Assembly (NCBI GenBank): GCA_016648135.1 | Contig: JADDOH010000150.1 | Coordinates: 1-64,000 of the forward strand | DNA from: Agrypnia vestita | Taxonomy: Eukaryota > Arthropoda > Insecta > Trichoptera > Phryganeidae | Reading direction: 5' to 3' | DNA: 64,000 bases | Part shown: one piece after another, positions 21,950 through 32,460 of the stretch | How the letters are laid out: each line of letters starts with the position of its first letter | How positions within the stretch are numbered: the first letter of the stretch is position 1 | The notes under the pieces: generated by a model | Told to the model about the DNA's origin: nothing | The model's database searches: none | What the model saw: only the letters and a program-made list of their open reading frames with translations | Program-made: the position numbers and the translations under genes

Positions 21950-22045
21950 CGAAATAATTATTCTGCGTTTCGCGTTCAATTCCTGGTGAGGTCACAATAT
22001 ATCTATGATTTTCAAAAACTTGGATATTTTTGTGATGTGTTTTAC
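21950..22045 (+). mobile_element. SINE1 fragment
   Basis: GCGTTCAATTCCTGGTGAGG, TCACAATATATCTATGATTT and TTTTTGTGATGTGTTTT follow the SINE1 order. The head and the final CCTCCTGG domain are missing. Confidence 0.6.
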
Positions 22046-22884
22046 TACATTTTACAAATATTTATGTAATTATTTATTAAATATAGCAAACTTAGAACAA
22101 GCTTGCTTCTGATAGGAGCCTCAAAAATTGACAATCTTGCATGGCATTTCGATGTTCTACTATACAGAATAATGGCGTTATATCCTCACTACCAGCCTAA
22201 GTCCGCACAAAAACGTTTTGGTATCAAATTAGTCATATTATAATTTTATCATTAACTGCCCATAATCCGATGACCTTACATAAGATTGTGAAATTTTTAC
22301 TCTATTGCAACCCTTTTAATGGCAATGGTTTTTCTCGATATTATTTAATTCTGCGAATAGTCAAATTTAACAATTAAAATTTGTTAACGCGAATTCAGTG
22401 TAATTTATCAAATCATCGTTGCTTGGTTCTAAAAAAATACAGTATACAAATGAGGTATATATTTATTGTACTAGTGATTTATGGCTGCGCAGTTTGCAAA
22501 ATGTAAAAAAACTTTTATGGTATTTAAATGTGAGCTAAGTATATAAAGTATACATAAATCAAATTATGATAATCAACTAAAACAATTTAAAAAAAATTAA
22601 AACTAAATATCCGAAAACTTTAAACACAAATAATATGAAGCCTGCGGTTTAAAGCTGACTTAACTTAAAAAAATGAGTATGATTATGCGCTAAATATGCA
22701 TTACTCCATTTTTCCATTGCCTGCTTCAAAAATTAATCAAAACTCTTTTTTTAAAGAAACAAGGTGCACAGATTAATTTACAATTTAGATATTATTTATT
22801 CAGTAGAACAATTCATATATTGTGTGTTCAAAATATAAAATGTTGATTCGAAACATATATAGAATTTATTTAAATTAGATAATG
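22046..22884. other. AT-rich spacer
   Basis: No supportable feature. Confidence 0.5.
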
Positions 22885-23045
22885 TGTGGATGTTCTTACG
22901 ATGGCATTGTTGAACGTTGCATTGTGTAGAGTAATCACTTAAACCAGCTCATACAGGTTGTAAGCCCTAAGCCATCGTATAAGAGACTTCCATCCACTTT
23001 TCTCATATAAAAATAGCTTCGTCTCTGCGAAACTTATACTTGTAA
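22885..23045 (+). repeat. Dispersed repeat R3, copy 1
   Basis: GTAATCACTTAAACCAGCTC, ATACAGGTTGTAAGCC and TTCGTCTCTGCGAAAC match, in the same order, the stretches at 37625-37755 (+) and 41770-41950 (-). Copies are about 130-180 bp. No coding or TIRs are seen, so the class is unknown. Confidence 0.65.
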
Positions 23046-23224
23046 TTTATCCTTAATTAATTAATCATCCCTCTGGGGAACATATTCAGTAACAGTGTTC
23101 TTGGAACATACTTTCATATAAAAATATTGTTAAAATAAAAATATTCATTATTAAACAAATCAATCCTATCTTATCCTACTGTTAATATATTACAAGAATT
23201 TTATGTAGGTACCATCACTAATAA

Positions 23225-23510
23225 AAATATACGAAACAAACTTCCTATGCCAAATTTATAAAGATTATTTTATAAATAAATCTCACCCCTTAGACTGCTT
23301 AAGTAATAGACAAAGAACAAAGAGACAAATAAAGATACCAACCTTAAGAACCACTATGGCACAACATCACTATACATACTTGGGAGTTAAATGGTACAAT
23401 ACATTGTTGTCGCAAAACAAATTTCAAGAAAGGAACATTTAAGATACGAACAGTTTAAGAAAGAACTCAAATCTTTAATTTTGGACAACGATGTATTGTA
23501 ACATTGCCCA
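23225..23510 (+). pseudogene. LINE C-terminal ORF fragment
   Basis: The + strand reads LDCLSNRQRTKRQIKIPTLR, TTMAQHHYTYLGVKWYNTLL and then frameshifted FKKELKSLILDNDVL-like residues to TAA. The pattern (R.T...IP..RT......Y.G...YN.LP) is the extreme C-terminus of Jockey/R1-type LINE proteins. Frameshifts near 23440 break it. Confidence 0.65.
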
Positions 23511-23579
23511 CATGTCTCAAATGGTTTCTGTATAAAAAAATTACTACTTCTATATGATTTCTGCTTTTGCTCAAGCTTT

Positions 23580-24440
23580 GGCTCATATTATTTATTTATC
23601 TTACTTTTTTAGTTCCACACATAATGTTGTGTTTGCGAATATATGATTTTTTGAAACATTTAAAAGTTTTTACAATAAAATTTTTGCACTCCAATTTAAA
23701 CCTCCTTATCTTCTCCGTGTTTTGAATTTCTTTTGGCAGGCTATCGAATATTTTTATATCTTTATACATCATACAATTTTGTGAGATGTTTTTTTTTATT
23801 TGGTAGTCTTATGTTGTCGCTTCCTCTTGTATTGTAAGAATGAAAATCCTCATTCAGCTTCATTATTTCATCAAAGTATTTGGGTACTAACCCATGTTTA
23901 ATTCTAAACATTTGCACCATTACATTACACTTTATTCTTTGATTTACGGTTTCTAGTCCTAGGGCATTCAACATTTTGTTATTTTAGTTCTCGTATTACA
24001 CTTCAACATTATGCACATCGCTCTGTTTTGTACTATTTATAGTTTCTTTAGCATTCCTTCGTTGCTTATAAATAATATACTGGAACAATAATCTATGTGC
24101 GGAAGAATCATGGTGTTGTATATTAATAAACTTGTATTTTTATTTATATAACTTATTATTCTTCCAAGTAAGGACACTTTTTAGCGATTTTCTTCACAAC
24201 ATATTCGGTATTTTTTGTAAATTTTGATTTTGAATCTGTAATTACACCTAGGTATTTTATACTGTCTACGTTTTCTAATATGTCATTTTCTATTTTCACA
24301 TTATATTTGGTTGTTCTTTTTTTGCTTCCAATTATCATACATTTTATTTTGAAATATTTAATTTAAGTTTGTTGAACTGGAGCCATTTTGATATTTCCTC
24401 CAGTTCTACATTTATCTTGTAGATCGCTGTTTCCAGGTCA
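23580..24440 (-). pseudogene. Jockey/CR1-like LINE reverse-transcriptase C-terminal half
   Basis: From 24440 down, the minus strand reads ETAIYKINVELEEISKWLQF, NKLKLN, then MIIGSKKRTTKYNVKIENDI and ENVDSIKYLGVITDSKSKFT (frame 24156-24338). After a shift it reads NTSLLIYNTMILPHIDYCSS, then MLNALGLETVNQRIKCNVMV (frame 23762-23974) and KIFDSLPKEIQ. These are RT subdomains after the catalytic site plus the thumb. Several frameshifts and stops make it a pseudogene. A near-identical piece recurs at 24898-25049. Confidence 0.8.
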
Positions 24441-24897
24441 CATCCTCTATGTATATTAAAAAAGATATATACGTTGAAAAATTAAAAACCAAAAAAATAT
24501 TAAAATTTTTACGTAAGTTTTTCAAAACCTTTTATAACATATATTTTCTCTAATTGGAATCAAATTATAAATGAATTTAAAAAAGATACCCTTTAAAGTA
24601 AAATCCATCAAAGAAAACGTTATAATATTCACTTTTAAACTTGTTAGATGTTATTGAAAGCACTGCAAAATTGCAACTAAATTGTCTCCGTTAATGGAAT
24701 TACCTTATCACTTCTCTTCAACCGCTTATGAATCATCGCTCTGGAATTTTTGCCATAATTATAACCTCCTTATTACCTTGTGGTATCATTAATTAATCGA
24801 TTCTTTGAAATGACTTTTGTCCACCTGGCTTGTTCTAGGCGAATTACTGTGCGTCGTCTGCAAATAATCTTATTTTATATTTATTTACTAAACTTTT
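24441..24897. other. AT-rich spacer between two LINE pieces
   Basis: No gene is recognised. It may be unrecognisable LINE or intron sequence. Confidence 0.4.
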
Positions 24898-25049
24898 TTG
24901 CGATTTTCTTCACAACATATTCAGTATTTTTTGTAAATTTTAGCTTTGAATCTATAATTACACCTAGGTATTTTATACTGTCTACGTTTTCTGATATCCC
25001 ATTTTATAGTTTCACATTATATTTGGTTGTTCTTTTTTTGCTTCCAATT
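24898..25049 (-). pseudogene. Second copy of the same LINE RT segment
   Basis: About 150 bp matches 24184-24340 almost base for base (CGATTTTCTTCACAACATAT, ATTACACCTAGGTATTTTAT, GTTGTTCTTTTTTTGCTTCC). It is either a second truncated insertion or a local duplication. Only the YLGV region is covered. Confidence 0.75.
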
Positions 25050-25179
25050 ATGGGGAGTATAATGTCTTTAAAATGTTATAACATTGAATCAACTTTTTAT
25101 AAAAAAACATTATTATGTATCTACTGTTTAAATAAATATGATAAAATAAAAATACAAAAAATTTCCGAATACATAAAAA

Positions 25180-25480
25180 GAGCGCGGACAGCGAAACCGC
25201 GGAGCCCGGGCCGCCCGGGCGCGACCTACCCCAACGCAGACGCCTTTGTGCCGCCGCCGGCCCCGAAATGCACCGCTTGCATTTCGGGCCAAGTGCATAA
25301 TGCATTCAAGGTCGACCGGCGGCGTGTGTGAACGAAAGCAAGAGTGCAGTTGTGCGCCGAATTCGCACCGCGGCCGCGGAAACAGGAAGCGCTATTTTCA
25401 GCGGCCAATCAGCCGGGGGCTTGTATCTGCGCCTTCGATCGTAAGCAGCCTCACTTTCGACGGTATTTTTTTTTAAATTT
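25180..25480. promoter_or_regulatory. CpG island with shared TGCA motif
   Basis: An abrupt switch to very GC/CpG-rich DNA (GCCCGGGCCGCCCGGGCGCG, CCGCGGCCGCGG, CGGCCAATCAGC including a CCAAT word). It contains AATGCACCGCTTGCATTTCG, GGGCCAAGTGCATAATGCAT and CAAGGTCGACCGGCGGC, closely matched at 28778-28845 and, inverted, at 32240-32315. A donor-like GATCGTAAGCA lies at 25437. This looks like a CpG-island promoter or 5' exon, but no ATG-initiated coding is supported. Confidence 0.5.
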
Positions 25481-25590
25481 TGAATTATTGAGGGTTTTTC
25501 TTTAAAGATATGTATTTTAGGGATATTCCACCCTGTGTGTCTAAAATTTTGTGATTTTTTACAATGAGGTGATTATTTTAATTTAATTTA

Positions 25591-26105
25591 TTGATCATAA
25601 ATACATTTTTCAAATGGGATATTCAGGTAAATAAGGTATGTAAGAAGTTGAGAACTGTATTGGGATGTATGCACAAGATTAAATGCTATGTTCCGATACA
25701 GACTATGAAAACTATATATCAATATTTAGCGGAATCGGTAATAAGGTATGGAATAACTAGCTGGGGTCTAACTTGCAAAACTAATATTAGAAAAATTCAA
25801 AATATTCAAAATTCGGCTATAAAATTAATAAATAAAGAAAGTGCTACTAAAGATATACAGGAACTCTTCAAGAAACAAGGCTCTATGCCAATTAATGCTA
25901 TCTTGTGGTACAAACTAATTACACGATATCATGAAGATGGGACATATAAGCATAGATTGATTCATAAACATAGTACCAGATTTACGGTTAAAGAAGGACT
26001 AAGAATACCGAAGGTCATAAATATGCATTGAACTATTATTTAATTGGAAAATTTTTGGAAAATCTAAATAGATGTGTCATGTCCATTCCCATGAAGCTCA
26101 TCCGG
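25591..26105 (+). pseudogene. LINE reverse-transcriptase C-terminal ORF
   Basis: The 146-codon frame 25591-26031 reads WDIQVNKVCKKLRTVLGCMH, then YQYLAESVIRYGITSWG, KIQNIQNSAIKLINKES and LRIPKVINMH. It continues past TGA with GKFLENLN in the next frame. This is the thumb/C-terminal part of a Jockey/I-like LINE (Y..L.ESVI.YGI..WG; IQ..Q...IK.I). It is the longest intact LINE frame on the + strand here. A putative 3' UTR runs to about 26345, ending in AATGAATAAATGAATT. Confidence 0.8.
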
Positions 26106-26549
26106 TGTGACTCATATGCAACATTCCCCAGTGCACGTTTGTTCGAGACAAAAGAGAAGGTCATGTACTTATTAAGTAATGAAATATCTATAATGTGGCA
26201 TATACGATTTGCAAAAAAAAAAGGAAAATTTGGAACAAATTGCAAAAAAAATTTACTTTGTTTACAATTTTAATTTAAATGACTTGTCGGATTAAATAAT
26301 CCGTATGGTACATCATAGATATGTCATTTCTAAATGAATAAATGAATTTCTTTTTGTCTCGGACACATAATGGCTCGGCAATGGAAAATATTCCCTCTTA
26401 GTCACAGCAAAGGAGCTCCACGAAAATGGATATGAATAAAGCAAATCCGACTACCACGTAGCACAAGTCCCGGACAATTGCACGAGCTGTCCAGGTAGTA
26501 GCTACGCCACTATCTCCCTAGACAATTTTTTTTTTTCTACCGGTAAAAA

Positions 26550-26650
26550 GTTTGAGCTATTTATCTCTAGGTTGATTTGAAAATGGTAAGAATTAAGAAT
26601 ATCGATGTGTCACGTTCTCCGCATACATCTCTATATTTTTTAAATAAATC
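26550..26650 (+). mobile_element. SINE2 fragment, 5' truncated
   Basis: TTTGAGCTATTTAT, TGATTTGAAAATGGTAAGAA and GTGTCACGTTCTCCGCATAC followed by ATCTCTATATTTTTTAAA match the SINE2 body and tail of 11251-11436. Confidence 0.6.
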
Positions 26651-26692
26651 TGTAAAAGATGATATATGAGAGAAAAGTGATAAGATAGTGTA

Positions 26693-27135
26693 AAAAAATA
26701 ACCCATAAGTTTTTATTATACTCCCTCCCTTTGTAAAATATAACAACAATTAAAGACGAATTAATATATTTCTAAAGTGTCAGATGTTTTGAACTTTGAT
26801 AAGACACTTCATGCTTTGAAGATTAAATTCTAAAAACATTTGTCAGTCGATTTAGATTTTTGAAATTCGTAGTGAAGTACCTATTATGTATACCGACGGA
26901 GTAATTCATATTTAGAAAATATTCCGCGACATTATCGGGCTGCCGTTGCTAGTAATCAAACTTTTGTAATGATTCCAATTTGAAAAAACCATTAAAATGT
27001 CTTAAAATCCGAAATTATAGTATAGTTATCAATTTTTTTTAACAAAAATTTGACAGATCTTATTGATCGTCGCCACGAGTCTACTTGCAAAGTGTCAGCT
27101 CGATTGGATCAAGGGAAAAAGGATAAAAATCGATA
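26693..27135 (+). repeat. CTCCCTTT-end MITE-like repeat, copy 2
   Basis: It starts AAAAAATAACCCATAAGTTT and TTATTATACTCCCTCCCTTT, and continues through ATTCCGCGACATTATCGGGC and GATCGTCGCCACGAGTCTAC to GGATCAAGGGAAAAAGGAT. The distal end with AAAGGGAG is lost. Orientation is opposite to copy 1. Confidence 0.75.
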
Positions 27136-27601
27136 AAAGTAAGTAAAAATATGTCATTGATAATCATGTATAGTTCCAGGTACCGCACTGCCAATTTAAC
27201 ACATGTCGATACTGAATTAACGTCTTGCACCACGATATCCTATACTAAAAAAACAATTTTATTTCTGTCTATCGACTTTTCCCTTATCTTTTAACGTGAC
27301 TCATATCCGCTTCCCTCTCTCTGCGGATATCTAAACTAATCACTCATAAACACACCTTTTTTTAGCCTCATATCTGTTAATATGTTACACGCATTAAAAC
27401 CCTCCTAACACATAAATCGCCCGCCATCCAGCTTGCTTGCTTAAATGCAATTATATAAAGTGAGGCAATCTAATCCTGTTAAGAGTCGATATTTTTAATT
27501 TAAAATGTTTCAAATATGTGGTGTCTCTTTTACTTCAACACTATACAATGGGGTATTCTATTATACAATGCATGTTATTGGTTTTAGAATACATTGTAAA
27601 A
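27136..27601. other. Unassigned stretch
   Basis: No supportable gene or repeat. Confidence 0.45.
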
Positions 27602-27830
27602 AGGGGCGTGCAGTAGGAACATCGCAGCATGACTTTTACGTAACCAATTATTTGGAAAAAAAATAGGAATACAACATGTATTTTGTAATATTTCTATCAT
27701 AATTATTATCATAGTATTCATATTTTGATATACCATAATAATCTGTCGCATAAATATTTAATTTCTATTTTTTTTCCAAAATATACGATTGCAAAAAAAG
27801 TCATGCTTTAATGTTCCCACTGCACGCGCT
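27602..27830. repeat. MITE-like element with ~35-bp inverted ends
   Basis: The left end GGGCGTGCAGTAGGAACATC then GCAGCATGACTTTTAC mirrors the right end (reverse complement GCGCGTGCAGTGGGAACATT then AAAGCATGACTTTTTT). The similarity continues inward (TTGGAAAAAAAATAGNAAT). About 229 bp and non-coding. Target-site duplication is not clear. Confidence 0.7.
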
Positions 27831-28066
27831 TAGTATAAAGGGGTAATCCATAGAGTACCATATCAAAATTTTTACTAATTATAACTAAAATATAGGTAAT
27901 CTAAATTAATTTATTTTACATTTATAATAATAAACATGTTCCTTTATGAAAATATACAAATCTTCATTAATGAATTTTTCATATTTCATTTTTTAAGTAT
28001 CATTAAAAAAATTAGTCAAGCGGGAAATCCTCGACACGTCATTCGAATATACCTATCGAATATACC

Positions 28067-28129
28067 CGCGTGGGAATATACCTATCGATCAGCGCGTGCT
28101 GCGATGGCCGATAGGTATATTCCCACGCG
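28067..28129. repeat. 21-bp perfect inverted repeat hairpin
   Basis: CGCGTGGGAATATACCTATC then G is followed, after a 21-nt GC-rich loop, by its exact reverse complement. A direct partial copy, CGAATATACCTATCGAATATAC, lies just upstream (about 28043-28065). It could be the core of a small foldback element or a structured RNA; transcription is unknown. Confidence 0.85.
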
Positions 28130-28619
28130 ATTCATTCTGGCATCTCTGTTCGTTATAGCATCATAAATGTATTACTAACAATTGTGCGTTCCAATTTTTT
28201 ATATGGTAACCCACTTATTTATCCCTTTTTTCTGTCTAAAATGGCATTTTCAATTTATTTTTTAATCTTTAAAAAAATATATATAGGAACAATCAACAAA
28301 AATATTCGAAAAAAAACAAAAGCTATCGTAAGAATTACTAACCGTGGTTCATAAAAATATTAATGATTTTAATCTACTCATAATTTTATTTCTCGTAAAA
28401 AAACTCCGTGACTTTTCACTCCCTCTAGATTTTATATCAATTAAAATAAATCAAAATCAACTCAAAATTTATTCTTCTTCTTCTTCTTCTATTTTAAACT
28501 TTAATAAAGCGTTTCCATATTTTGCTTCATATTTCAAGAATCAGCGCTGGATTTAAAAACTCTCGGCAACGTAGGGCTTTAAGCATAAAATAAATAAAAT
28601 TTGTCCAAGGACGACACAG

Positions 28620-28885
28620 GGGACCCGTATGTCATGTCGACAGTTTAATTTTTAACCGTCAAACTCGACAACAAAGAAAACCATGACAGTTAAATATGCG
28701 TCGTAAGTCTGCGCAAAAACAACAACGCGAAATCTCCCGCAGTTTATGGTTGCATCTTTAAACGAAAAGTGATTGCATTTAAATGCATCGCCTGCATTTT
28801 TGGCCGTGGCTCCCAAGGCCGGTCGATGATCGAGACTGCGAATTAAATTGAAAGTTGCTCTTCTGGTTTGGGTGAGAACTGCTGA
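28620..28885 (+). promoter_or_regulatory. TGCA/CpG island, possible 5' UTR exon
   Basis: GC-richer DNA with GATTGCATTTAAATGCATCG, CCTGCATTTTTGGCCGTGGC and CCCAAGGCCGGTCGATGATC matches the island motif at 25266. A good donor-like GGTTTGGGTGAGAACT (GT at 28872) lies at its right end, and a candidate exon with ATG follows at 29647. It could be promoter plus first exon of that gene; inferred. Confidence 0.4.
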
Positions 28886-29646
28886 ACGTTTAATAGCAGA
28901 GATTTAAAATAACTAAAATTAGTGAGATATATTTGTGGATAAAGAATTTGAAATGTAGTAATTTTTTGATCGAGAAAATCTTATGATATAAAATAACTTT
29001 GTATTAGATTTTTGAACGGTTTTTGATTATATAGCTGATTATTAATATTAATAATTTAATAATTGAAAAACTTATCACTAGATGAGTGTTTATATAGTTA
29101 AGTTACCCCAAATAGTTTAGGTATATCATATATTTACCTTGGGTGTATACAAATATAAGAAGGGTATGTTTGTAATAAAGTACTTCATTCACGCACAGAA
29201 ATTTAATGCCTTAAAACCTTATTTTGCTTACAGGAAAAAAAATATATATGTATTTTTCAATGTATAAAGATTATTTTTTTAATGAGTAATATCTGGTTAG
29301 CTAAAAAATATGTTAAATTTAATTTAATTTTTTAGCCGTTTACATATATGCAATATAATTAAAAACTAAAGCTTCTCTTTAAATAGTAAGAATGTATTAT
29401 TTAGACATTTTCACTATAATTTTTCTGTAAACAAATCAAGAAACCTGTCAATATTAGCAACATTTATAGAAAATCATATTATACCAAATGAAACACAAAA
29501 TAATGTATTGCTTTAAATTCTCTTTAAATCTATGTTACTTTTTATTTATGTCACTTTCATCACCATATAATATCATTCCATAAGGAATAGAAGAATCATA
29601 TTTTAATTATGAGTTGCATAAATTATTCATCTATTCATGTATTCAG
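28886..29646. other. AT-rich putative intron
   Basis: No gene is recognised. It lies between a possible donor (28872) and the acceptor at 29646. Starts and ends are compatible with an intron of about 775 bp. Confidence 0.35.
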
Positions 29647-29759
29647 GTGCAAGGAGAAGAGATACTTTGTATGGCAGTACTTCACCACTGGCTTGTCATC
29701 ATGTGGCTAGCTTTGGGACACATTCCTGAGCATCAGCTCTTGCAGATAATGTCTGAGAG
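29647..29759 (+). CDS. Candidate exon with signal-peptide-like start
   Basis: It is bounded by a pyrimidine-leaning stretch ending TGTATTCAG and by the strong donor GAGAG|GTAAGT. One frame is open throughout. From ATG at 29677 it reads MAVLHHWLVIMWLALGHIPE followed by HQLLQIMSER and ends in phase 2. The first 18 residues form a hydrophobic run like a signal peptide or membrane anchor. Base composition is clearly higher in GC than the flanks. If it is a start exon, the upstream part (29647-29676) is 5' UTR; if internal, the frame also continues upstream as VQGEEILC. I do not recognise the gene. The product and downstream exons cannot be read from the window. It may instead be a non-coding exon. 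Confidence 0.5.
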
Positions 29760-29924
29760 GTAAGTAAATTATTACAAATTCTCACCAATGTAAACGTAAA
29801 ATTTTGTCTCTTGTTATAATGTAATAATGTTGAAATTCATAAATGCGCCACGTAAATTATTAAAATATTCCTAATTAAATCAATGTAGGAGGATATTCTT
29901 GTACATTTTATCTTTTCCGAATTT

Positions 29925-30310
29925 TCGCTCCCCCTAGAACCCTTGGTGAAGACCGTTGGAACAGTATGAGATTCCAAACGTCGTGTTCTACTCACCTGGG
30001 GTCGTCATGTTTTGGAATTCGGGTTCATTTCATTTGGAAGAGGTCTGGCATTAAAACACCACGCTTGCCAGACGGGTTGGTGAGTTTTGAAATCAGCCGC
30101 CCTTAACATAGGGAAGAGAAGCTGTTTGTAACCGCCCATTATGGGTCAGACGCTACTGTCTGTTGGTCTGCCAGAGGTATTTTATTTCCCTCCTACCCTC
30201 CATATCTGGCGAGCTTTACCCTATCCTCCACCTGGGGACGCATCTCCTAGCGATTACAGAGAAGAGGCCTATATCCAGCAGTGGAGAGATGAAGGCTGAA
30301 GAAAAAGAAT
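29925..30310 (+). mobile_element. RTE-associated repeat with LINE 3' end
   Basis: A GC-richer block ends with GAAGAGGCCTATATCCAGCA then GTGGAGAGATGAAGGCTGAA and an A/G-rich tail. The end encodes EEAYIQQWRDEG*, the same C-terminal end as the RTE LINE at 1-345. The first 250 bp (CACCTGGGGTCGTCATGTTT, CCATTATGGGTCAGACGCTA) is not recognised and may be a SINE body that borrowed the LINE tail. Confidence 0.55.
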
Positions 30311-30371
30311 AAGAAGATTTTTATACTTTAAGAACGTACTAGAATAAACAATTAGACTTCTTCAATAACTA

Positions 30372-31657
30372 TTAGGTCCTTACATATGAAATTCACGTTT
30401 AGTATGGGAGGAACATAAAGTCGATTTTTTTTTATTATAATATATTTATTTAATCAAAGTATGTACCATTGCTATCTATGCACTTTTGCCATCTCATAGG
30501 TAGTTCATCGATCCCTTTACTAAAAAAACCATTCGGAAGGGAATCAATAAAATCTTTGAAGGCGGTTTGGACTGCCCCATCGGAGTTGAATTTTTCCTTT
30601 GCAAGAAGTTATCCAAATTTCGAAAAAAATGGTAATCTGTTGGGGCAAGGTCCGGAGAGTACGGTGGATGTCTTAGACATTCCAATTGAAGCTCCTCTAA
30701 TTTGGTAATTCACTGTTGTGCAGTGTGTGGTCTAGCGTTATCATGAAGCAGCAGTGGCCTAGAGCGATTAACCAGCCCCGGTTGTTCAGCAGCTTGCTTT
30801 TCCATCATGGTTTGCAGTTGCTGACAATAGACATCTGCCGTAATCGTCTGGCCAGATTTAAGAAAGCTGTAGTGAACGACACCAGCACTAGTCCACCAAA
30901 CGCTCACAAGTAATTTTTTTGGAGTCAATTTTCGCTTGGGGCATGGTTTGGCTGGTTCGGCAGGGTTCAGCCATTGCGATGAACGCTTCCGATTATCGTA
31001 CAGGATCCACTTTTCATCACAGGTAATGATTCGATTTAAAATCCCTTCATTATTGTGCCGGTTGAGTAATGCAACGCAGCAGTCAACGCGCGTTTGTTGA
31101 TTTGCGTCACTCAATTCGTGAGGTACCCACCTTTCAAGCTTTTTCACCTTACCAATTTGCCTCAAGTGGATTAAAACAGTTTTATCACTAACTCCGCAGC
31201 CTGTAGCTAACTCGGATGTGGTTTGCGATGGATTCCGCTTCCACAATAGCCTTCAATTCTTCATTATCAACTTTGGTCTCCGGCCGTCCACGGGGCTTGT
31301 TCTGCAGGTCGAAATTTCCAGAACGAAAACGTTGGAACCAAAAACGCACTGTGTTTTCTTTTGCGGCACCGTCGCCATACACATCATTAATCCTTCGAGC
31401 CGTTTCTGCAGCACTGGTGCCACGGTGGAACTCGTACTCGTAAATAACGCGATATTTCAAGTTTTTCATTTTGTAAACTGAGTCTCGCAAAGAAAAAAAC
31501 AATTGAGTAAAAAACAAATGAATTATAATTTTCAAAACACAAATACATGAGTAAATAGCTGTATAAATTTGGATTTGGAATTCCTAACCAAAGAGAAGAT
31601 ATTTGAGATCAAATTTGCCAGTACGGTAAAACGTCAATTTCATATGTAAGGACCTAA
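30372..31657 (-). mobile_element. cecropia-type mariner, full-length copy
   Basis: 1286 bp, TIRs beginning TTAGGTCCTTACATATGAAA at both ends, and TA duplications at 30370-30371 and 31658-31659. The sister of 6224-7377, in opposite orientation about 24 kb away. It keeps the N-terminal region the sister has lost. One TIR has a change (ATTCACGTTT). Confidence 0.95.
30450..31469 (-). pseudogene. mariner transposase pseudogene, full-length but broken
   Basis: It starts at ATG 31469 (MKNLKYRVIYEYEFHRGTSA), with the HTH region AAETARRINDVYGDGAA and FWFQRFRSGNFDLQ, and ends at TAA 30450-30452: 1020 bp, equal to 339 codons plus stop once the indels cancel. Three lesions are visible. A one-base insertion at about 31232 (GGAATCC for GGATCC) shifts the frame after KAIVEA. 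TGA stands at 30710-30712, after HTAQQ. A one-base deletion in an A-run at about 30591 shifts the frame after NFLQRK. The catalytic Asp motifs TCDEKW, HDNARPH and YSPDLAPTDYHFF are all still present. The protein would have been a DD34D transposase; neither copy here can supply it. Confidence 0.93.
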
Positions 31658-31689
31658 TATAAAATGACTTGGTCGTAGCATTATTAATA

Positions 31690-31955
31690 TAAAGAATAAG
31701 AAAACAATTTTTATAAACCACTAATTTATTGATTTATCAACATGCTTCGTGGTCAATGGTTCCTTCATAAGATACAACGTATACTAAAAATTAAAAACAA
31801 AATTAATTATGTTATACATTTCCCAAATTTTTTTTTTGATTATTCTATACTTTGATTTTTAATTTTGAGTACTCATTTTATTCAGATGATACGATAATTG
31901 GCTCCAAACATGTTAATAATTCAATAAATAAATGGTTTTAACAAAGTTTTTTCTT
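31690..31955. mobile_element. Hammerhead family A foldback
   Basis: The left half is on the minus strand (31739-31771): CTTATGA, GGAACC-att-GACCAC, GAAG, CATGTTGA, then AATAAATTAGTGGTTTATAA. The right half is on the + strand (31883-31950): AGATGATACGA, ATTGGCTCCAAACATGTTAA, TTCAATAAATAAATGGTTTT, AACAAAG. Both cores are mutated. The body between is about 110 bp. The outward-facing inverted layout is again present. Confidence 0.65.
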
Positions 31956-32164
31956 GTTAATTATACAAACTATTAGAGTATGGCGGTCGCATTAAAAAAA
32001 ATATTGACATGTTATATAAAACAATTTTTATTATAATTTATCAACTATTAAAATGTTTTTTTACACAGAACGTAGAAGTATTGAACTAAAAGTTCCAATT
32101 AAAAATTATTATTATTAATAAATTAAATTGGACGGCAAAAACAAAATTTTCGTCCAAATTAAAG

Positions 32165-32460
32165 TACTTTAAGTAGCCAATTGCGAGGCAGGCAGTCGCC
32201 CTTCGGTTTTGGTGAACCGCGCCTCGCCGCCGTGCCGGTCATCGGCCGACCTTGATGCACAAAAAATGCATAATACCCACTTGCACTCGACCGAAAATGC
32301 AGGAAGTCCAAAGGCACGATTTAAAGCGCTGACGTGTTCGTACGTTGAATATTTTATTACTGAGAAATGATTTAAATTTTTAAACGGACAATACTGAAGT
32401 TTCTTCGGGTAACCGTGTGTAACTGTGTCAGGTAACTTTAATGACACATTCGAGAGCCCT
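32165..32460 (-). promoter_or_regulatory. CpG/TGCA island, inverted motif copy
   Basis: GC-rich DNA with GCCTCGCCGCCGTGCCGGTC. On the minus strand CTGCATTTTCGGTCGAGTGC, AAGTGGGTATTATGCATTTT and GTGCATCAAGGTCGGCCGAT follow the same word order as the 25266-25322 island. The 92-residue minus frame inside it shows no domain. Possible promoter or 5' exon of a minus-strand transcript, or a repeat. Confidence 0.45.

Noticed and set aside
25048..25476. Several open frames in the CpG island
   Set aside because: GC-rich DNA lacks stop codons in several frames at once; the peptides are low-complexity and mutually overlapping.
28471..28492. (TTC)n as a LINE (GAA)n tail on the minus strand
   Set aside because: No LINE coding remnant could be found on the appropriate side.
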